A DNA stretch of 64,000 bases from Streptomyces sp. NBC_01198 (GCF_036010485.1 NZ_CP108568.1:7258501-7322500); one strand, 5' to 3'; positions 25,221 to 34,624 are shown, counted from the first letter of the stretch. Notes: generated by a model not told the origin, from the sequence alone. A program made the numbers and translations.

Positions 25221-26711
25221 ATGCCGGGCATCAGCAGCGGAAATCCCGTTGCCATGGAACCCCCCGCACCGGATGCTGACCTCATGTTCGACCCAGACAT
25301 AGCGCCCAGCGGCACCCTTCTCGGCCTCCTCCAGCGGGGGCGCGGAGACGGTCCCCTGCACGCCCTCGCGGCGCCGCGGGCCGACGCACTCGCCGCCCTG
25401 GAGCACTGCGTGCTGCGCGACCCCCGGCTCGACTGGCGGGTCGAGTCCCGCTCCCTCTACTACGCGCGGCTCTACTCGGACCTGGAAGGCCCGCTCGACG
25501 GGATCGAAGAACACCTCTTCGGCCCCGACGACCTGATCGCCCCCGACGAGCACCGCTGCGGCCTGGCCCTGTCCGTGCTTGGCCACCTGGCCGGGTACGG
25601 CCGCCGGGACGCACTGCGCCTGCTGCGCCGCTACGCCGCCAGCGGCGGCTGCTGGGAATGGGCGCTGGACGAACTGGCCGTACGCGACGGCGAGAGCGGC
25701 CTGCGCTCGCTCGGGCCGGCCGTGGTCGCCCGCTTCCCGCTGACCGCGGAAGGCGACGCCGCCCTCGCCCGTGCGGTCCGCGAGGCCTACGAACCCCGCC
25801 CGTGGCAGTTGTGGGCCGAGGACACCACGCACCCCGGCACCGCGGAACGGGTCAGGCGGGCCACGGAACAGGTCAGCTTCGACCGCTGGCAGCGCCAGCT
25901 GCGCTCGGCGGGACCCACCCCCGGCTGGAGCGTCGGCGCCGTCCTTGAGTGGGCCGAGCAGGGCTCCGACGCCCACCCCGTGGTCGAGCGCGACCAGCCC
26001 GCCGCCCGCTGCCTGGCCGCCGTCGCCGGCCCCGAGGACCGCCCCGCGCTGCTGGCCGCCGCCCTGCACGGGCCGTCCGCCGCCCGCGCCGCCGCCCTGC
26101 GCCACCTGTGCGACCGCCGCGACCCGCGCGGCCTCGACCTGATCGAGAACGCCGCCGAGGCCGTCGACGAGCGCGTGGTGCGCGCCGCCGTCGAGTCCTT
26201 CGAGCGGATGCGTGACGACGTCGCCATGGCCCGTGCCCGCGGCTGGGCCGTACGCACCGACCCGCTCGGCGCCGCCGCCGCCCGGATGCTCGCCCGGCAC
26301 GGCGGCCCCGGGGACGCCGACCTCGTACTCGCCGCCCTGCGCCGCACCGTGCAGGCCGGCGGCGCCGACGCGGAAGGCCTCGACGCGCTCGTCGAGGGCG
26401 TCGGCCGGCTGGCCGCCTGCCGTGCCGCGCCCCTGCTGCGGCACCTCTACCGCGAGACGTCCTCCTCCCAGCTGCGCGGCACCGCCGCCCGCGCGCTGGC
26501 GCCCGCCGACCCCGGCTTTGCGGCCGGCTTCGCCGTCGAGTGCCTGTGGGACTGCGAGGAGGCCACCAGGGAGTTGGCCGCGCACCACGCCACCTCGGGC
26601 GACGTCCGGGTGCTGACCCAGCTGCGCCGCCTCGCCGCCGATCCCGCGGAGGAGGCCGAGGTCCAGACGGCCGTCCGGGGCCGCCTCAGTTCCGGCGGCA
26701 CGCCCCGCTGA
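25221..26711 (+). CDS. HEAT-repeat protein
   Basis: A 496-residue all-helical protein conserved in Streptomyces. The start at ATG 25221 is the outermost; MEPP at 25254 or MFDPDIAPSGTLLGLL at 25284 are alternatives, the last one resembling the N-termini I recall for the family. HEAT-type helix pairs follow (HLAGYGRRDALRLLRRYA, PALLAAALHGPSAARAAALRHL, ECLWDCEEATRELAAHHA). There are no catalytic motifs, no signal peptide and no membrane segment. It is probably a protein-binding scaffold in the cytoplasm. It precedes the two glycosyltransferase genes by 168 bp on the same strand. Confidence 0.82.
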   Translation: MPGISSGNPVAMEPPAPDADLMFDPDIAPSGTLLGLLQRGRGDGPLHALAAPRADALAALEHCVLRDPRLDWRVESRSLYYARLYSDLEGPLDGIEEHLFGPDDLIAPDEHRCGLALSVLGHLAGYGRRDALRLLRRYAASGGCWEWALDELAVRDGESGLRSLGPAVVARFPLTAEGDAALARAVREAYEPRPWQLWAEDTTHPGTAERVRRATEQVSFDRWQRQLRSAGPTPGWSVGAVLEWAEQGSDAHPVVERDQPAARCLAAVAGPEDRPALLAAALHGPSAARAAALRHLCDRRDPRGLDLIENAAEAVDERVVRAAVESFERMRDDVAMARARGWAVRTDPLGAAAARMLARHGGPGDADLVLAALRRTVQAGGADAEGLDALVEGVGRLAACRAAPLLRHLYRETSSSQLRGTAARALAPADPGFAAGFAVECLWDCEEATRELAAHHATSGDVRVLTQLRRLAADPAEEAEVQTAVRGRLSSGGTPR

Positions 26712-26879
26712 CGCGCGGGGGCTCCGGCACCGCCCCGCAACCCGGCGGGGCGGAAGAGGGCATTGCGTCACGGATGTCCGGGTAGCAGGGCGGGGCCGCG
26801 GTCCAACGCTCACGGGGCGTTCCCCTTCGGGCAAGCTCCTCGTGGCCCTGCCAACGCCCGCCACGGCGACAACGTCGGT

Positions 26880-27998
26880 ATGAGAGTCGCCATCGTCACG
26901 GAGTCCTTCCCGCCCGACGTCAACGGCGTGGCGCACTGTGCGCTGCGCACAGCGGAGCACCTCGCCCGCCGCGGGCACGAGCCGCTGGTGGTCGCGCCCG
27001 CCGGGCCGCACGACCAGGAAGCCGAGGACCCCTGCCCGGTCGTCCGCGTCCCCTCGCTGCCGCTCCCCGGCTACCCGCAGGTCCGGGTCGCGCTGCCCGG
27101 CCGCCGCACCGCCGCCGCCATCGCCGCGCACCGCGCCGACATCGTCCACCTGGCCAGCCCCTTCGTCCTCGGAGCACGCGGCCTCGCCGCCGCCACCCGG
27201 CTGCGGATCCCGGCGGTCGCCGTCTACCAGACGGACCTGGCCGGCTACGCCAGGACGTATCTGAACGCCGGCGAGGCCGCCGCCTGGCGCCGTATCCGCG
27301 CCGTGCACACCGCCGCCGCCCGCACGCTGGCCCCCTCCACCGCCTCGGCCGCCGCGCTGGAGGGCCAGGGCGTGCCCCGGGTCCACCTGTGGCCGCGAGG
27401 CGTGGACGCGGACCGCTTCCACCCCGCCCGCCGCGACGAGGGGCTGCGACGCGAACTCGCCCCACGTGGCGAGCTGATCGTCGGCTACGTCGGCCGGCTC
27501 GCCGCGGAGAAGCACGTCGAGCTGCTGGCCGGCACCAGCGAACTGCCCGGCGTGCGGGTCGTCGTGGTCGGCGACGGCCCCAGCGCGCCGGGGCTGCGCC
27601 AGGCGCTGCCCAGCGCGGTCTTCCTCGGCCGCAGGACCGGGGGCGACCTCGCGCGCATCTACGCCTCGCTGGACGTGTTCTGCCACACCGGCCCCTTCGA
27701 GACCTTCTGCCAGACCGTCCAGGAGGCCATGGCCAGCGGGATCCCGGTGGTCGCCCCCGCCGCGGGCGGCCCGCTCGACCTGGTCGACCACGGCAGGACC
27801 GGCCTGCTCGTACCGCCCCGCGACGACCTCGCGATCCGCACCGCGGTCCAGCTCCTGCACGCCGACGCGCGGCTGCGGATCCGCTACGGCACCGCCGGGC
27901 GCACGGCCGTCGCCGACCGCAGCTGGGAGGCCGTCGGCGATCAGCTCCTCGGCCACTACGACCAGGTGCTCGGCGAGCGAGCGGTGGCCGCCGCGTGA
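26880..27998 (+). CDS. GT4 family glycosyltransferase (alpha-mannosyltransferase-like)
   Basis: The ATG at 26880 (MRVAIVTESFPPDVNGVA) begins exactly at the GT-B Rossmann strand, so it is preferred to the open frame upstream. The 372-residue protein has the donor-side motifs VGYVGRLAAEKHVELL, VVVVGDGPSAPGL and the EX7E element ETFCQTVQEAMASG. It resembles MgtA-type GDP-mannose-dependent alpha-mannosyltransferases that act on membrane glycolipids. It has no membrane segment and likely works at the inner membrane face. Its end overlaps the next glycosyltransferase gene by 4 bp (GTGA), so the two are coupled. Confidence 0.88.
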   Translation: MRVAIVTESFPPDVNGVAHCALRTAEHLARRGHEPLVVAPAGPHDQEAEDPCPVVRVPSLPLPGYPQVRVALPGRRTAAAIAAHRADIVHLASPFVLGARGLAAATRLRIPAVAVYQTDLAGYARTYLNAGEAAAWRRIRAVHTAAARTLAPSTASAAALEGQGVPRVHLWPRGVDADRFHPARRDEGLRRELAPRGELIVGYVGRLAAEKHVELLAGTSELPGVRVVVVGDGPSAPGLRQALPSAVFLGRRTGGDLARIYASLDVFCHTGPFETFCQTVQEAMASGIPVVAPAAGGPLDLVDHGRTGLLVPPRDDLAIRTAVQLLHADARLRIRYGTAGRTAVADRSWEAVGDQLLGHYDQVLGERAVAAA

Positions 27999-29140
27999 GC
28001 GGCGCCGGCCTGCGCATCGTCCGGGTGGCGAACTTCGTCACCCCCGTCTCCGGCGGCCTGCGCACCGCGCTGCGCCACCTCGGCGAGGGGTACGCGGCCG
28101 CCGGCCACGAACCCGTCCTCGTCGTCCCCGGACCCGCGGCGTCCGACGAGCACACCGCACAGGGCCGGGTCATCACCCTCCCGGGACCCGAGATCCCCGG
28201 CACCGGCGGCTACCGCGTGCTCGCCCGCCGCGCCCCCGTCGCCGCGCTGCTCGAACAGCTCGCACCCGACCGGCTCGAAGTCTCCGACCGCACCACCTTG
28301 CGCTGGACCGGCGAATGGGCCAGGCGCCACCGGGTGCCCGCGGTCATGGTGTCCCACGAGAGCGCCGACGGCGTCCTCGGCACCTGGGGCCTCCCGGCGG
28401 GGCCCGCCCGGCGCGCCGCCGACACGCTCAACCGGCGCACCGCGCGCGCCTACACCCGGGTGGTGTGCACCACTGCCTGGGCGGCGGCCGAGTTCGAACG
28501 CGTCGGCGCCCGCAACGTCGTGCACGCACCGCTCGGCGTCGACCTCGCCGGGCTGCACCCCGGCCACCACGACGTCACCCTGCGGGGACGCTACGGGCAC
28601 GGCGCGGCCGTCCTGCTCGTGCTCTGCTCCCGGCTCAGCCCGGAGAAGCGGCCGGACGACGCGCTCGACGCGCTGGCGCGGCTGCGGCGCGACGGGGTAG
28701 ACGCCGCGCTGGTCGTGGCCGGCGACGGGCCGCTGCGCGCGCGGCTCACCACCCGCGCCCGGGCGAACCGGCTCCCGGTGACCTTCCTCGGCCATGTCGC
28801 GCGGCGCGACGACCTCGCGGCGCTGCTGGCCACCGCCGACGTGGCGCTGGCGCCCGGCCCCGTCGAGACGTTCGGGCTCGCCGCCCTCGAAGCGCTGGCC
28901 TGCGGCACGCCGGTGGTGGCCAGCGCCAACTCCGCGCTGCCCGCGCTCATCGGCCCGGCCGGCACGGCCGCCCGCACCCCGGCCGAGTACGCGGCCGCGG
29001 TCCGCCGCCTTCTCGCGGTGCCCGCGACCGTACGCCGCGAGCGCGCCCGCCACCGCGCCGAGCTCTACACCTGGCCAACGGCGGTCAACGCCTTCCTGAC
29101 AGCCCACGGTGCCGTCACCCCGACGCCCATCCCCCACTGA
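27995..29140 (+). CDS. GT4 family glycosyltransferase
   Basis: The GTG at 27995 overlaps the TGA of the previous gene, and the sequence that follows (RIVRVANFVTPVSGGLRTAL) is the first GT-B strand and acceptor loop. The 381-residue protein has LVLCSRLSPEKRPDDALDAL, VVAGDGPLRARL, the FLGHVARRDDLAALL block and the EX7E element ETFGLAALEALACG. It is a second retaining transferase that probably adds the next sugar to the product of its partner. Downstream lies a tandem-repeat region of 66-bp units, and no terminator hairpin is obvious. Confidence 0.88.
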   Translation: MSGAGLRIVRVANFVTPVSGGLRTALRHLGEGYAAAGHEPVLVVPGPAASDEHTAQGRVITLPGPEIPGTGGYRVLARRAPVAALLEQLAPDRLEVSDRTTLRWTGEWARRHRVPAVMVSHESADGVLGTWGLPAGPARRAADTLNRRTARAYTRVVCTTAWAAAEFERVGARNVVHAPLGVDLAGLHPGHHDVTLRGRYGHGAAVLLVLCSRLSPEKRPDDALDALARLRRDGVDAALVVAGDGPLRARLTTRARANRLPVTFLGHVARRDDLAALLATADVALAPGPVETFGLAALEALACGTPVVASANSALPALIGPAGTAARTPAEYAAAVRRLLAVPATVRRERARHRAELYTWPTAVNAFLTAHGAVTPTPIPH

Positions 29141-29242
29141 GCGCTGCCGCTCGGGTCGGGGTGGGTGGTGGCGCAGTTCCCCGCGCCCCTGGGTGGGTGC
29201 GACTTGCTGTCCGGACGGAGGTGTGGGAGCGGTCCGTCACCA

Positions 29243-29506
29243 CCCCGGGGGCGCGGGGAACGGCGCGAGCAACCACCCACGGACCGCTGTGTGGTGACGG
29301 CGGGACTACCCCGGGGGCGCGGGGAACGGCGCGAACAACCACCCACGGACCGCTGTGTGGTGACGGCGGGACTACCCCGGGGGCGCGGGGAACGGCGCGA
29401 GCAACCACCCACGGACCGCTGTGTGGTGACGGCGGGACCACCCCGGGGGCGCGGGGAACGGCGCGAGCAACCACCCACGGACCGCTGTGCGGTGACGGCC
29501 GCCCCC
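29243..29506. repeat. Four tandem copies of a 66-bp unit
   Basis: The CCCCGGGGGCGCGGGGAAC motif begins at 29243, 29309, 29375 and 29441, giving a strict 66-bp period. The four units differ at only a few positions (for example G/A before CAACCACCC, T/C in the last unit). The core GGGGCGCGGGGAAC resembles an interspersed intergenic repeat that is very common in Streptomyces genomes, and a single inverted copy lies just upstream at about 29175-29190. Because 66 is a multiple of three, both strands stay open, but no protein is supported. Confidence 0.9.
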
Positions 29507-29528
29507 CCGCGGGAAGCGGGTGGCGGCG

Positions 29529-30416
29529 TCAGAGGGCCGGCCGGGTGGCGCGCAGGGCCACGAAACGGACCCTGGCGCCAGGAGCGGATTGAGCCGCAGC
29601 GGCGAGCGACTGTTCGGGGACCACGCCGATCACCGGGTAGCCCCCGGTCGTCGGGTGGTCGGCGAGGAAGACGACGGGGAGCCCGTCGGGCGGCACTTGG
29701 ACGGCGCCGAGCACCATGCCCTCGCTGGGCAGCTCGCCGTCCCGCCCGGCGGCGCGGTGCAGCGCGGGACCGAGGACGCGCAGGCCGATCCGGTTGGAGG
29801 CGGGGGAGACGGTGTACTCCCCGGTGACCAGCGCGCGCAGCGCCCCCGGCGCGAACCAGTCGTCGCGCGGCCCCGGCAGGAGCGGCAGGACGAGCTCAGG
29901 ACCGGCCGACCCGTACGGCAGGACGTCAGCCGCGACGCCGCGGCCCCGCTCCGGCCCGACGGGCAAGGAGTCACCGTCGGCGAGGGGCGCCGGGCCGAGC
30001 CCGGAGAGCAGATCGGTGGCCCGGCTGCCGAGCACCGCGTCGACGGCGATCCCGCCGGCGACCGCGACGTAGCTGCGCAGCCCGACCGTGGCCGCCCCCA
30101 CGTCGAGCAGCGCGCCGCCCGGCACCGGGACCGGTGCGCCCCAGGCGACGGGGCGCCCGTCGACCCGTACGGGGCAGGCCGCGCCGGTGACCGCGACCAC
30201 CACCGTCCGCGTCGGCCGCAGCGCGCAGCCCGAGACGGTGGTCTCCAGCCCGGCGGCGCCCGCTCCGTTCCCGACCAGCCGGTTCGCCAGCAGGTGCGCG
30301 GGCAGGTCCAGCGCGCCGGACCGCGGCACCCCGAGGTGCGCGAAGCCGGCTCGCCCGACGTCCTGTACGGTCGTCAGCGCCCCCGCCCGTACCACCTGCA
30401 GTACGTCCCCGCTCAT
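29529..30416 (-). CDS. pxpC: 5-oxoprolinase subunit C (biotin-dependent carboxyltransferase family)
   Basis: With PxpA and PxpB it cleaves 5-oxoproline to glutamate using ATP. The start ATG at 30416 (MSGDVLQVVRAG) has a GGGAGGAG site 6-8 nt upstream. The 295-residue protein carries the allophanate-hydrolase-subunit-2 motifs TTVQDVGRAGFAHLGVPRSG, DLPAHLLANRLVGN and the C-terminal LADHPTTGGYPVIGVV. It lies 145 bp after pxpB and is the last gene of the operon, facing the 66-bp repeat region. The gap to pxpB (30417-30561) is GC-rich and shows no gene. Confidence 0.93.
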   Translation of the reverse strand: MSGDVLQVVRAGALTTVQDVGRAGFAHLGVPRSGALDLPAHLLANRLVGNGAGAAGLETTVSGCALRPTRTVVVAVTGAACPVRVDGRPVAWGAPVPVPGGALLDVGAATVGLRSYVAVAGGIAVDAVLGSRATDLLSGLGPAPLADGDSLPVGPERGRGVAADVLPYGSAGPELVLPLLPGPRDDWFAPGALRALVTGEYTVSPASNRIGLRVLGPALHRAAGRDGELPSEGMVLGAVQVPPDGLPVVFLADHPTTGGYPVIGVVPEQSLAAAAQSAPGARVRFVALRATRPAL

Positions 30417-30561
30417 GCCCGCTCCTCCCTGCCATCGCCGCAACGGCAACGGCAACGGCTGCGGGCTAGCGGCAGCCGCCCGCCGCGGCCCACGCCCGCC
30501 GCCCGGCGGCGGGACACCCGGCGCGAGGCCCCGGTCGCGGGCCGCCGGCCCGCGACCGCCC

Positions 30562-31185
30562 TCACCGGTCCGCCCGGACGAAGCGCACCTCGGTACCGGG
30601 GGAGAGCAGTGCGGCCGGCTCGCGGCCGGGATCCCACAGCGGAGCGTCCGTCGTGCCGATCAGCTGCCAGCCGCCCGGGGACGACCGCGGGTAGAGGCCC
30701 GCGTAGGGGCCGGCCAGGCCGAGCGAGCCGGCGGGCACCGCCGTACGCGGGGTGGGGCGGCGGGGGACGTGCCGGCCGGCGGGGAGGCCTGTCAGGTAGG
30801 CGAAGCCCGGCGCGAAGCCGCAGAAGGCCACCCGGAAAGCGGTGCCGGTGACGACGGCGGCCAGCTCACGGGGGGTCACCGACCAGCGGGCGGCGACCTC
30901 CTCGATGTCGGGGCCGTCGAAGCGCACCGGCACCTCGCGCAGTTCGCCCTGCCCGGGTTCGACCGGGGGCACGTCCCAGGCGGTCACCTCGGCGGCGAAG
31001 GCACGCGGGTCGGCGAGGCCGCCGACCAGCACGGTGCGCGCCGCCGGCACGATCTCCCGCACCTCGGGGAACTCCCCGGCCGCGCGCCGCCGCAGCAACT
31101 CGGCGTGCAGCGCCTGCGCACGCTCACCGTCCTCGGTCTCGACCAGCACGGCACCTCGGCCCATCGCCAGCACCCGACACTTCAC
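30562..31185 (-). CDS. pxpB: 5-oxoprolinase subunit B
   Basis: The 207-residue protein is the allophanate-hydrolase-subunit-1 (KipI-like) part of the 5-oxoprolinase complex. The family blocks VAFCGFAPGFAYLTGLP, PRRPTPRTAVPAGSLGLAG and YPRSSPGGWQLIGTT are intact. The length is typical. It begins 19 bp after pxpA. In the cytoplasm it forms, with PxpC, the part that phosphorylates or activates 5-oxoproline. The order here is A-B-C on the minus strand, as in many bacteria. Confidence 0.94.
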   Translation of the reverse strand: MKCRVLAMGRGAVLVETEDGERAQALHAELLRRRAAGEFPEVREIVPAARTVLVGGLADPRAFAAEVTAWDVPPVEPGQGELREVPVRFDGPDIEEVAARWSVTPRELAAVVTGTAFRVAFCGFAPGFAYLTGLPAGRHVPRRPTPRTAVPAGSLGLAGPYAGLYPRSSPGGWQLIGTTDAPLWDPGREPAALLSPGTEVRFVRADR

Positions 31186-31204
31186 GCCGCCGCCACCTCG
31201 CCCC

Positions 31205-32002
31205 TCATGCGAACGCCGCCACCCGCAGCCCGGCCGCCTCCAGTGCCTGCCGCACCCGGGCGGCCAGCCGCGCGGCTCCCGGGGTGTCGCCGTGCACGCA
31301 CAGCGAGCGCGCCGCGATCCGTACCGGCCGGCCGTCCGCCGACGTCACCCCGTCGCCGGAGGCGATCCGCACCGCCCGGGCCACCACCTCGTCCGGCTCG
31401 CCCAACACCGCGCCCGGCTCGCGGCGCGAGACCAGCGTGCCCTGCGCCGTGTAGGCGCGGTCGGCGAAGGCCTCGTTCACCGTGCGCAGCCCCGCGGCGG
31501 TGGCGGCGGACAGCAACTGCGAGCCGGGCAGGCCCAGCACGGGCAGCCCGCCGGCGAGCACGACGCCCGCCACGACGGCCGCGGCCTGCTCGGTGTCGTG
31601 CACCGCCCGGTTGTACAGCGCGCCGTGCGGCTTGACGTACGCCACCGTCGCACCGGCCGCGCGCGCGAAGACCTCCAGCGCCCCGATCTGGTAGGCGACT
31701 TCGGCGGTCAGCTCGGCCGGCGGCACGTCCATCGAGCGGCGCCCGAAGCCGGCCAGGTCGCGGTAGGACACCTGCGCCCCGATCCGCACCCCGCCGACCG
31801 CGGCCCGCTCGCACACCCGCCGCATCGTCGCCGGATCGCCGGCGTGGAAGCCGCAGGCGACGTTCGCGCTGGTGACCACCGACAGCAGCGCCTCGTCGTC
31901 GGTGAGGTGCCAGCGTCCGAAGCCCTCGCCGAGGTCGGCGTTGAGGTCGACGACCGCGTCGCCCTCGGCCTCGCCGCCCGCCCCGATGTCCGTGCCCGCC
32001 AT
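31205..32002 (-). CDS. pxpA: 5-oxoprolinase subunit A (LamB/YcsF family)
   Basis: The start is ATG 32002; the frame is open far upstream, but the family's N-terminal block VVDLNADLGEGFGRWHLTDD begins about 17 residues after this Met, a little later than usual. The 265-residue protein has SANVACGFHAGDP, VSYRDLAGFGRR, VKPHGALYN and CVHGDTPGAARLA, the standard metal/ligand-binding histidines of LamB/YcsF. It is the hydrolytic subunit of the ATP-dependent 5-oxoprolinase. It starts the pxpABC operon and is divergent from the SMC-like operon, with 141 bp between them. Confidence 0.93.
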   Translation of the reverse strand: MAGTDIGAGGEAEGDAVVDLNADLGEGFGRWHLTDDEALLSVVTSANVACGFHAGDPATMRRVCERAAVGGVRIGAQVSYRDLAGFGRRSMDVPPAELTAEVAYQIGALEVFARAAGATVAYVKPHGALYNRAVHDTEQAAAVVAGVVLAGGLPVLGLPGSQLLSAATAAGLRTVNEAFADRAYTAQGTLVSRREPGAVLGEPDEVVARAVRIASGDGVTSADGRPVRIAARSLCVHGDTPGAARLAARVRQALEAAGLRVAAFA

Positions 32003-32143
32003 GGTGATCCGCCCGTCGTGTCCACCGCTGCCGTAGGATGCCCGCGCTCCGATCATGGCATCCCGCACCGACAACGGGTGCCCGCCCCGTGGCGATCCGT
32101 GCCGTTTCGTTCGTTGTCGGTGGCACCGCCTAATGTGTGGGGC

Positions 32144-33652
32144 GTGACCAGCACCGTCCCGTATCCCCTGCCGGGTGCCGCCCGGCCGGCCCCGGGCCCC
32201 GCCGCCGACGAGGGCCTGGCCCGCCGGCTCAAGGCACTCGCCTGCACCGCGCCGTTGCACGACCTCGACGTCCGCAAGGCCAACCTCGCGGGCGAGTATT
32301 CGGTGTATGCGATGGCGGAGGTCGCGCTGGCCGCGATCGACCTGGTCACGCTCAACATGGACTTCGACACCGGCGCCGACCACGACCAGATAGTGGCCAG
32401 GGTGCTGCCCCGGGTCGCCGCCCAGGCCCCCGGCCGCAGCCACGCCGAGCACGAGCGGGTGGCCCGCTGGGTGCTGGAGAATCTGATCAACGTGGGCAGC
32501 GCCGACCGCGGATTCCGGGCCGTCTACGGCACGTTCGCCGCGGACGGCGCCTACGTGCGGCGGGACTACGACTTCAAGCTGATCGAGGAGGTGGCCGGCT
32601 CCGGCGGCAGCGTCTACCTGCGCACCACCGACGAGGCGGTCAACGTCCTGGTGGGCGCCCTCGACACCGACGTCACCAGCGCCCAGATCGCCGCCGAGGT
32701 CAAGCTGGAGGTGCTGATCAGCCGCGGCAGGCTGGCCGACGCCCAACTCGCCGCCGAGCAGGCGCGCTACCGCACGGTGCAGTACGCCGAGACGCTGCGC
32801 CGCACCCTGGAGGCCACCCGCCGCAACGTGCGGGCGGTGGACTGGCTGCGGCAGGTCCCCGACATGATCGCCGAGGCCCTCGACCACGTCGCCGACCGCT
32901 ACCGCCACGAGAACGCGATCCTGACCAACATCCGCAAGGCGCGCGACGAGGCGGAGGAGCCCGAGCACAAGCGGCGGGCCGCCGAGCTCGTCGACATCGT
33001 CAAGGACTGCATCCGGCGGCACACCCAGCTGCAGTCCCGGCTGCTGGAGGCCGGGCCGCTGTTCAGGGCCGAGCAGGACCGGCAGGCCTTCGCCGCGCCG
33101 CCCGCCCGCGCCGGGCTCGACCTGTACGGCCAGCTGGTCGCCCCGCTGCTGCCGCTGCCGGTGGAGCGCGCCTCGCGGGTGACCGACGCGTTCTTCGCCC
33201 GTGGCACCGGACTGCGGACACCGGCCGCGGTGCGGGTCACCGACCTGGTCGACCTGCTGCTGACGCCGCCGGTCGAACGCGACCATCTGGGCGCGGAGAT
33301 GCCCGAGCCCGACCTCGTCGCCACCCCGGACGACAGCCGCTTCTCCGACGAGCAGCTGGAGTCCGCCCTCGACCTGCTCGACCTGCCGCACGACGCGCCG
33401 CGCCGGCTGTCCGGACTGCTGGCCCAGGCCCGCCGCTCGGACCCCGACCTGCCGTATCTGGTCGCGCTGCTGGCGCTGCACGCCGCGTCGCCGCCGGTGG
33501 GCACCGCGGTGCGGCAGGGCGAGCCGCAGGTGCTCTTCGCGGTGGACGACGGCACCGAGCTCGACGACCCCGACTTCGGCGGCGCCGACCTCATCCTCGG
33601 CACCGCCCGCCTCACCGCCAGCCCCGCGGACCCGAAAGAGAGAACGACGTGA
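32144..33652 (+). CDS. Condensin-like operon, first subunit (kleisin MukF/JetA-like candidate)
   Basis: A 502-residue, mostly helical cytoplasmic protein with no catalytic motif. The start is GTG 32144; GTG 32135 is also in frame. The N-terminal third is a winged-helix-rich region (VYAMAEVALAAIDLVTLNMDF, RVARWVLENLINVGSADRGF), the middle a coiled coil (residues 170-300, with AQLAAEQARYRTVQYAETLRRTLEATR in pieces), and the C-terminal part a second folded domain (FSDEQLESALDLLDLPHDA). This order, its place as first gene, and the SMC-like ATPase as third gene fit a kleisin of the MukF/MksF/JetA kind. The next gene overlaps by 4 bp. Assignment rests on context and layout, not on alignment. Confidence 0.6.
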   Translation: MTSTVPYPLPGAARPAPGPAADEGLARRLKALACTAPLHDLDVRKANLAGEYSVYAMAEVALAAIDLVTLNMDFDTGADHDQIVARVLPRVAAQAPGRSHAEHERVARWVLENLINVGSADRGFRAVYGTFAADGAYVRRDYDFKLIEEVAGSGGSVYLRTTDEAVNVLVGALDTDVTSAQIAAEVKLEVLISRGRLADAQLAAEQARYRTVQYAETLRRTLEATRRNVRAVDWLRQVPDMIAEALDHVADRYRHENAILTNIRKARDEAEEPEHKRRAAELVDIVKDCIRRHTQLQSRLLEAGPLFRAEQDRQAFAAPPARAGLDLYGQLVAPLLPLPVERASRVTDAFFARGTGLRTPAAVRVTDLVDLLLTPPVERDHLGAEMPEPDLVATPDDSRFSDEQLESALDLLDLPHDAPRRLSGLLAQARRSDPDLPYLVALLALHAASPPVGTAVRQGEPQVLFAVDDGTELDDPDFGGADLILGTARLTASPADPKERTT

Positions 33653-34572
33653 GCGACCACCGCGACGACGGGACGGACGCCAGGGACGGCGCCCACCCCC
33701 GGGACGCCCACGACCCGCGCGAGATCCCGCGGTCCGGCGCGGCCCTGACCGCGGGCGACGTCGCCGACGCCGCCCGCCTGGTCGGCTTCGGCCTGCAGCC
33801 GAAGCTGCTGCCCGCCCGGGACGTGGAGTACGCGGAGCTGGTCAGACGGCACCGCGAGGACCCCGGCTTCGCCCGGATCGCCGACGCGGTGGCCGCCGGG
33901 CTCGGCCTGGTCGTCCTGGAGGTGTCACCGCGGGCCGGTATGGCCGTCGCGGCGGGCGAGGACTCGGTCTTCGCCGTCCGGATGGGCGACTACGCCCGCC
34001 GGGCCGCCTCCGACGCGGGCGACCGCTTCCTGCACGGTCTGGCGCATCTGGCCGCCGCCGCGCTGGCCTTCCCGCGCCCCGAGGATCTGGCCGACGACGG
34101 CTACATCGGCCGCATCACGGTCAACGGGGTGGACGCCTTCGTCCGCCAGGCCTGCCGGCGGCTGGAGGAGCGCGCCGACGAGACCGGTGAGAACTCCGAC
34201 CCGGCCACCGACGCCCCCGGCCTGGAGGCGGCCTGGCGGGTCTACACCAGGCGCAGCGCCACCGGCGCCACCAAGGACGCCAGGCGGCTGGCGAGTTCGA
34301 CCACCGGCATCATCGGCAAGGCGGTCGCCTTCCTGGTCGACTCCGGCTTCCTGCAGCGCACCGGCGACGAGTCGGGCGGCACGTACCGCACCACCGCCCG
34401 CTACCAGCTCCAGGTCCGCGACATGGCGGGCAGCGCGGCGATGGCCGAGCTTCTCGACCTGGGCGTCGTACCGGTCACCGACGGCACCGCGAGCCTGCTG
34501 CCCGCGGCCGCCTCCGACGACGGCTCGGACCTGGTCGCGGACGCCGGACTGCCCTTCCACAGCTCTGTCTGA
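33649..34572 (+). CDS. Condensin-like operon, second subunit (MukE/JetB-like candidate)
   Basis: A 307-residue protein that starts with GTG 33649, overlapping the previous stop. After a charged disordered N-terminus (about 35 residues rich in Asp and Arg), it has a domain with VEYAELVRRHREDPGFARIADAV, a central helix-rich part (FLHGLAHLAAAALAFPRPEDL) and two winged-helix-like segments (RITVNGVDAFVRQACRRLEE; GIIGKAVAFLVDSGFLQRTG). The last segment with TYRTTARYQLQVRDM looks like the wing of a MukE-type WHD. The size and the gene order kleisin, this protein, SMC ATPase are those of MukFEB and JetABC. Assigned from context. Confidence 0.6.
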   Translation: MSDHRDDGTDARDGAHPRDAHDPREIPRSGAALTAGDVADAARLVGFGLQPKLLPARDVEYAELVRRHREDPGFARIADAVAAGLGLVVLEVSPRAGMAVAAGEDSVFAVRMGDYARRAASDAGDRFLHGLAHLAAAALAFPRPEDLADDGYIGRITVNGVDAFVRQACRRLEERADETGENSDPATDAPGLEAAWRVYTRRSATGATKDARRLASSTTGIIGKAVAFLVDSGFLQRTGDESGGTYRTTARYQLQVRDMAGSAAMAELLDLGVVPVTDGTASLLPAAASDDGSDLVADAGLPFHSSV

Positions 34573-34624
34573 ACGCGCCGCCGCCCGAGCCCACTTCCCC
34601 TACCCAGCCACGAGAGTCCGCCGC

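Noticed and set aside
24888..27956. Minus-strand frame continuing upstream from the PP2C phosphatase through the HEAT and glycosyltransferase genes
   Set aside because: Extension of an open frame opposite real plus-strand genes; the phosphatase has a good start at 24887.
29243..29506. CRISPR array
   Set aside because: The units are continuous tandem copies with no unique spacers, and no cas genes are present.
29065..29827. Repetitive open frames in the 66-bp tandem array (period divisible by three)
   Set aside because: Protein repeats are only a by-product of the DNA repeat: all frames stay open, there is no ribosome binding site and no family resemblance.
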